Of a stretch of DNA of 12,408 nucleotides, positions 8,701 through 12,408 are shown in pieces; position 1 is the stretch's first letter, and every line of letters starts with the position of its first letter. The notes beneath the pieces are model-generated. The model was given only the letters and a program-made list of their open reading frames with translations. It did no database searches and had not been told where the DNA came from. The position numbers were made by a program, and so were the translations under genes. This DNA comes from Antrodiella citrinella (taxonomy: Eukaryota; Basidiomycota; Agaricomycetes; Polyporales; Steccherinaceae), in contig SGPM01000548.1 in NCBI GenBank assembly GCA_004802725.1, forward strand, positions 1 through 12,408, in the 5' to 3' direction.

Positions 8701-10683
8701 CGACATGTTGGAACCGTTCCTCGCTGGCGGGGACCTCTGCACCCAAGCGCACACTGGATAGATAAAGAAAATGCAGCGCGGCGAACTGCTTCTCCTGCGC
8801 CACATCCAGAAACGATATGTCCTGTACAAGACGAGCAGGTTGAACATGCTCCCGTCGCTCATAGGCCTAAACGCCCACGCGCTCCACATTCTAGGACCTC
8901 TGTTGATCAGTCGCCCGCAACACATAGGACGAATCGTCTTTTCCTACGACCTCCATTACCGGATCTCTCTGAGGCGAGTGCAGCCTTGACGACGTCGGGT
9001 CGTTTGCTGGATCCAATTCTCGGTGCTCCCCCTCCCCCTCCCCCTCCTGCAATTTCAGACACGCTGCCATCATACGACGACGCTTACAGACAGCAACACG
9101 AAATGTATCAACATACTTTTGAACCTGTGGAACCGTCGCACGAAGAGCCCGATGTCTGGGGTCAACGTAATGAACCAGAGCTCAAATTCTCGCCTGACTT
9201 GGGCTTCGGCGTAGGTTGGGACGGCGGAGACACGATAGATCCATCGTTGCTCTTGTCACAGCCTCAAGCGTACTCACCTTCACCTCCTGGCTCGCCGGCG
9301 TCCTCTTCCCGGTCCGCTGCACGCATACTTGGACCCACCCTCGACGACAATTCCGCGTTCGCGCTTCCGGTCCCACGGAGGTCGGTCTCCCCTGCCTCGT
9401 CCGCCGACATGTCTGAACGGGACCAACGACAAGACGACGAGGTGGTCGTTCCAGTTGCCTCGCCGACGCGTGTGGAAGGTGCGAGCAAAGGGAAGGGACG
9501 AGCACCAGATGTTGGGTTCAGAATGCGGTCGGCGTCGCAATGGACGTGGACGGATAGGTCGCTATCTCCTGTAGACGGCAAGCGCGAGCGTCGTCCGAGT
9601 AAACGCGCGCGGGATGCCCTAGAGCCGGGGGACACTGCGAGTGTAGGTTCGGCCGTTCTGCTGAAGAGCAGCAAAGGAAACCTCACGCAAAAGGCTAAGA
9701 AAACTGCTGCCAACACGCAGAAGAGATCGCTTCAATCGACCCCGCGATCCATTGCTGACTTGGCGATGGTGACTTGGTGCCATCATTGTCGGAGCAAGAC
9801 TGCACGCGATAAGATGCGTTGCACGGAGATAAGAGATGACGGGGAGCCCTGTGGTACGCGCTATTGCATCAACTGCGTCACAAAGCGGTAAGTGACTAGT
9901 ATGTCTATTCTCCAACGCTGAAATAATAATTTCTTATCGGAATGCAGGTATCCTGATGTCACATTCGACCCATTCGCGGTTCAGTTTACATGCTTTCGAT
10001 GTACTGACACGTGCAATTGCAGCCAGTGCTCGCGACGGAGGGGAGAAAAGTACATTCGCGCGCGGGACTTCCAGAACTACATCGAATCCGAACCACCCTA
10101 CCGTAGTCGATCCTCCAGGAGCTCATCTTCGGTGAAGGAGCAGCCGAAGAGCAAAGTTTCTAGACGGTCGCCCTCGCTGGCAGCTCAGGCGGTGATTCCG
10201 GCATTGAAAACCTTGGAAGCTGTACCAGAGGGGCACTTTTGGGGTACAGTGTACAGCGTTGACCGGAACCAGAAGATTGGACCCGCAGTTGTCGGAGACG
10301 GTAACATGGGTGTGGTTCTTCTACCGATTCCCACGCAGCCGAAGAAAAGGCAGTTCATCGGTGCTCCTCGTGACAACTGGTGGACACCTGCTAGCAATTC
10401 CTGCGGGTCGTCTTACACTTCGTCCTCTCTCTCGCCCCCTCCGCCTGTTCCCGGAGGTAGGATCTTCATTGGTACTCGGGAAGCTCTGTTCGACACACGA
10501 TACAAGACCATTGACGAACACATTGATGATTGGTTGTCGGATCCTTGGCGAGACTCGAGCCCCCTCACCCCTCTACCCAGCGATGACGAGGAGGATTCAG
10601 GATTGCCAGATCCGACCTGCCTTGCGTTCGTGATTGCGCAAGCAGCCGCGTCTATACCGGCGAGGAAGTCGGAACCAGTGTGA
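5774..10683 (+). CDS. CDCA7-like protein with zf-4CXXC_R1 zinc finger
   Basis: Exons: 5774-6223, 6283-6345, 6398-6502, 6582-8093, 8143-9887, 9948-10683. They total 4611 nt, giving 1536 aa with all junctions in frame and introns of 49-79 nt. Residues 1-1250 are mostly low complexity: an acidic run near 120-130, Pro/Val/Asp/Glu-rich segments in exon 4, a basic RPRKRRK near 755-761, KRRR near 822, 12 consecutive Glu at 839-850 and 7 Pro at 1006-1012. The folded part is a C-terminal 4CXXC_R1 finger with 11 cysteines: 1256, 1259, 1270, 1280, 1285, 1288, 1307, 1310, 1314, 1316 and 1319 (CHHC, then YCINC, FRC, CNCSQC). Human CDCA7 has the same spacing pattern. Family members bind DNA and partner the HELLS/LSH remodeller in DNA methylation; that role is inferred here. 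After it come SSRSSSS, a GHFWGTVYSVDRNQKIGPAVVG segment written here only in part (from about residue 1400), and an acidic tail. The start could also be Met40 (5891). The gene appears intact. Confidence 0.88.
8527..8562 (+). repeat. GAG/GAA tandem codon repeat (poly-Glu)
   Basis: Twelve consecutive Glu codons, ten GAG and two GAA, lie within exon 5 of the CDCA7-like gene. They form an acidic tract directly after a Ser-rich run. The near-pure trinucleotide array suggests replication slippage, and its length may vary between strains. Confidence 0.85.
9778..10029 (+). other. zf-4CXXC_R1 zinc-finger coding segment, split by intron 5
   Basis: The 11 zinc-ligand cysteines are coded from 9778 (Cys1256) to 10029 (Cys1319). 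A 60-nt intron (9888-9947, donor GTAAGT, acceptor TGCAG) interrupts the codon for Arg1292, between the 6th and 7th cysteines. Only the spliced form reads KR-YPDVTFDPFAVQFTC and completes the domain; without splicing the frame stops at once (CGG TAA). Confidence 0.88.
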
Positions 10684-10970
10684 CCACGTTGTGCTATCCT
10701 TTGCTGTTCTGCTTTGCATCTATGATATCACGCGTAATCTTTCTTGGATCTGTATATACTGCATTCTTGGAGGACTCTTTTCTTGGCATAAGCACATATT
10801 CGTCTCGTTCTTGCTCTATTTTACTTTGGGATGTAAATGTCCATTCTTAATGTCGATCTGCGTCTAGTGCTGCCTGCGAATGACCGGTTGATCACCTGCC
10901 TTACACAAAGTACAACGCGGACATGCTGCTTGCGAGGTTGGGGTCTTAGCATTATCCATGAGATCACTGT
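10684..10970. other. 3' flank of the CDCA7-like gene
   Basis: The segment is T-rich after the stop codon, without a canonical AATAAA. It contains TTTTACTTTGGGATGTAAATG near 10818, which could be part of a 3' UTR (string continues; only part is quoted). I see no gene on either strand. Confidence 0.4.
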
Positions 10971-11196
10971 AGTTGTCGCGCCCAATATTTCCACGAGGAG
11001 GGGCGAGAAATCGCCGTTGTTTCACCCTTCTAGACTATGAAATCTGTCGAACGTACCAGATGGTTACCTCACAGGGGTTGAGAGGAACGTCCTTGAGAAG
11101 GTATTGCTCGGGATCATGTTTGCGTCCAATTCGCAAGAGAGATTTACCGCGTCGGATGTTGTCATGGCGTTGTCTTGGCGGACAATTGCCCTCTGA
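10971..11196 (+). pseudogene. possible C-terminal relic of a second SRPK-like kinase
   Basis: One frame at 10971-11009 reads CSCRAQYFHEEGRE. It resembles the W-x-x-R-x-x-YF-D-E-E-G segment late in SRPK-like catalytic domains and is similar at DNA level to 4823-4849 of the kinase relic (20 of 27 bases by eye). In another frame, 11077-11196 reads VERNVLEKVLLGIMF, then QERFTASDVVMALSW and a stop. This fits the family's closing L-L-x-x-M-L....P-x-x-R-x-T-A-x-x-V....W pattern. The two parts are out of frame, and I could not find an intron that joins them cleanly. Both matches are short, so this is tentative. Confidence 0.35.
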
Positions 11197-11453
11197 AGTT
11201 TGCTAGTCAACAGTCAGAATTCTAGGAGTGGCATGTAATGCATTCAGGAAGAGGCCGGGAGCTTATGGTACGTCGAGTTGCTTCAATACTGTCTTATGAA
11301 TAATGCCTTCCTTCGGCTCGGAGCGTCGACCTTCCCAGAACCAAAAGAAGAATCATCATGTAACGATGCCTGTCGGCCACTGATGCTCGACCAGATGACA
11401 CGCAAAAGTCATGAATCAAAACTCGCACTCGAGCAGCTAGATCTAGGACTCAC
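11197..11453. other. spacer, mostly unassigned
   Basis: On the minus strand the first part (from 11453 downward) starts as the intron following the RAD1 piece, with donor GTGAGT. After a possible acceptor (GACAG, near 11370) there is a short open stretch ending in a stop near 11280. It does not resemble the usual Rad1 C-terminus (Leu-Pro-Leu then acidic). No other feature was seen. Confidence 0.3.
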
Positions 11454-11763
11454 CCGAAACTCAATAAACGCATCCGGTGTCTTGTCCCGTGGGCCAACAC
11501 TAGGCATCATCAGCTGGAGACTGAGAAGACCGCCCTCGTCGATGCGCAACGACGTCTTCATCGAACTCTGCAGAGCGCGGATAGCCTCAGCTATGAACAG
11601 CATCTTGTACTGCGCAAAATATATCAGATATACTTCGGAAATGAGCGGTCAAGGAGACTCACGTGAAGGATATGTGAGTGTCGCATTCACAGGACTCGAG
11701 CACTTCCTTGTCGCTCGGATAGTCCATCTATGTACTTTCACCCTTGCACGCGCCATGCACGAC
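11454..11763 (-). pseudogene. RAD1 (9-1-1 checkpoint clamp subunit) fragment, broken
   Basis: Rad1 is one subunit of the Rad9-Rad1-Hus1 ring that is loaded at damaged DNA. Two exon-like pieces match its C-terminal half. Piece one (11727-11663) reads MDYPSDKEVLESCECDTHIS, ending at a GTGAGT donor. Piece two (11609-11454) starts YKMLFIAEAIRALQSSMKTS, continues LRIDEGGLLSLQ and ends DAFIEFR at a GTGAGT donor. LRIDEGGLLSLQ with FIEFR is a strong family signature. Lesions: the codon before MDYP is TAG (11730-11728) where the family has an acidic residue; the reading frame upstream of it reads HGACKGEST; and joining the two pieces with the visible donor and the CAG acceptor at 11612-11610 loses one base of frame. 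The N-terminal half and the last exon are absent. It is therefore a non-functional relic or partial duplicate; the working RAD1 must be elsewhere. Confidence 0.82.
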
Positions 11764-12223
11764 TTTCGATGACTAGTCACCCGTGGTCATGACCAAGTCA
11801 ACGACCCGCACAACACTGGGTAAGCGCCCTCAATAATTTGTTTGCGTCTGTCCTGCAGCCTTGACACAGGCTGGTTCTCTGAGTCTAAGTCTTCTCAGAC
11901 CTCGTTCTCAATCTTCAGTATTCACCGCTATCTGACCCAGGGGAGCAGGAGCGATGAATAATGGCTATCGTGCGTCATAACTTTCTTCTAGTAGCTCAGG
12001 CCAGATACTCACATAAGCACGTACAACAACAGTATGGACTTTCGGTTGTTTTCTGGTTACGGTGGGAACCAACTTGGGCTCCGTTCGGGAGCGTGGTTAC
12101 GGTCAGGTCAGGTCAGGTTACGGAAGGTTCCGAGGTGGCTCGTCACCTACTGTCACACAATGTCACTACGTTACACAATGTTTCGCATCTCCGGGCGCTG
12201 GATCGTTCGGAATCCGCGTCACC
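11764..12223. other. intergenic, no gene recognised
   Basis: Searching both strands for the N-terminal half of Rad1 gave nothing convincing. The segment contains the short tandem repeat at about 12103-12119 and, just after it, two near-identical ACAATGT strings separated by about 17 bp. If the gene at 12224 is real, this is its promoter region. Confidence 0.4.
12103..12120 (+). repeat. short tandem repeat of GGTCA
   Basis: Three consecutive GGTCA units are followed by a GGTTA variant, and GGTTAC also occurs just before and after. The array is about 100 bp upstream of the ATG at 12224. It could be a slippage array or a cluster of regulatory half-sites; the sequence alone does not decide. Confidence 0.5.
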
Positions 12224-12408
12224 ATGCTCGTCCGCACGTCAAAGGCAAAAGTCGAGGCCCGACGTCGACACTTGAGTCGGTGTCGCATTGCAGCAGCTGT
12301 GATTGGTCTTGCAGCATCTGCTGTTGCTCTTTTCTGTGGCACACAAATCCTCAACCGCCGCCCTCAACATACATCTTCTTTGACTGGGCATAGGATAGAC
12401 AAACGACG
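12224..12408 (+). CDS. 5' end of a possible membrane-anchored protein, cut by the window edge
   Basis: An ATG in a good context (CGTCACCATGC) opens a frame that stays open to the last base, 61 codons. The peptide is very basic at first (MLVRTSKAKVEARRRH), then has a hydrophobic stretch IAAAVIGLAASAVALFC (about residues 24-40) flanked by positive charge. This is the layout of a signal anchor with a cytosolic basic N-terminus. No domain is visible before the window ends. The opposite strand also has an open frame here, and a chance open stretch of this length is possible. Confidence 0.35.
   Translation, partial: MLVRTSKAKVEARRRHLSRCRIAAAVIGLAASAVALFCGTQILNRRPQHTSSLTGHRIDKR

Noticed and set aside
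11278..11772. 164-codon plus-strand open frame
   Set aside because: It lies opposite the RAD1 fragment, which has a strong family signature on the minus strand. The plus-strand peptide has no recognisable features.
1..12408. CRISPR arrays, tRNA/rRNA genes, transposon ends or a toxin/defence cassette
   Set aside because: I found no regularly spaced direct repeats, no cloverleaf or rRNA-like stretch, no transposase or reverse-transcriptase motifs, and no terminal inverted repeats. The intron-rich fungal context also argues against bacterial systems.

Overview
The window looks like nuclear DNA of a basidiomycete fungus, most likely an agaricomycete. Protein-coding genes on both strands are cut by many short GT-AG introns (mostly 49-65 nt, donors of the GTRNGT type), the spacers are short, and the recognisable families are fungal: an APC amino-acid permease, an SRPK-like kinase, a haloacid-dehalogenase-type hydrolase, a CDCA7-like 4CXXC zinc-finger protein and the checkpoint clamp subunit Rad1. 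I saw no bacterial operons, CRISPR array, rRNA, tRNA or transposon terminal structure.

Layout from left to right. 1-320 is the 3' flank of the permease. 321-2747 (minus) is an apparently intact amino-acid permease that I could resolve into 15 exons (528 aa), including a 7-nt microexon. 2748-3740 holds the permease promoter side plus two unassigned open stretches. 3816-4865 (plus) is a decayed SRPK-like kinase with several frameshifts, an in-frame stop and a lost splice donor. 4905-5659 (minus) is a HAD-superfamily hydrolase whose six exons splice perfectly but which ends early, at the point where it meets the tail of the kinase relic. A 114-bp divergent spacer follows, then 5774-10683 (plus), a six-exon gene for a 1536-aa, mostly disordered protein with a CDCA7/R1-type 4CXXC zinc finger near its C-terminus. 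From 10684 onwards there is a 3' flank, a possible second kinase relic (10971-11196), a broken internal piece of RAD1 on the minus strand (11454-11763), and at the right edge the first codons of a possible membrane-anchored protein (12224 to the end).

Two genes look functional: the permease (uptake of amino acids, GABA or choline-like substrates) and the CDCA7-like protein (chromatin and, by family knowledge, maintenance of DNA methylation together with a HELLS-type remodeller). Around them lie three clear gene relics (kinase, truncated HAD, RAD1) and one possible one, so the segment looks like a site of past duplication and breakage of housekeeping sequence. I found no coherent multi-gene system. 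The most noteworthy items are the CDCA7-like protein, the permease microexon, and the kinase/HAD/RAD1 fragments.
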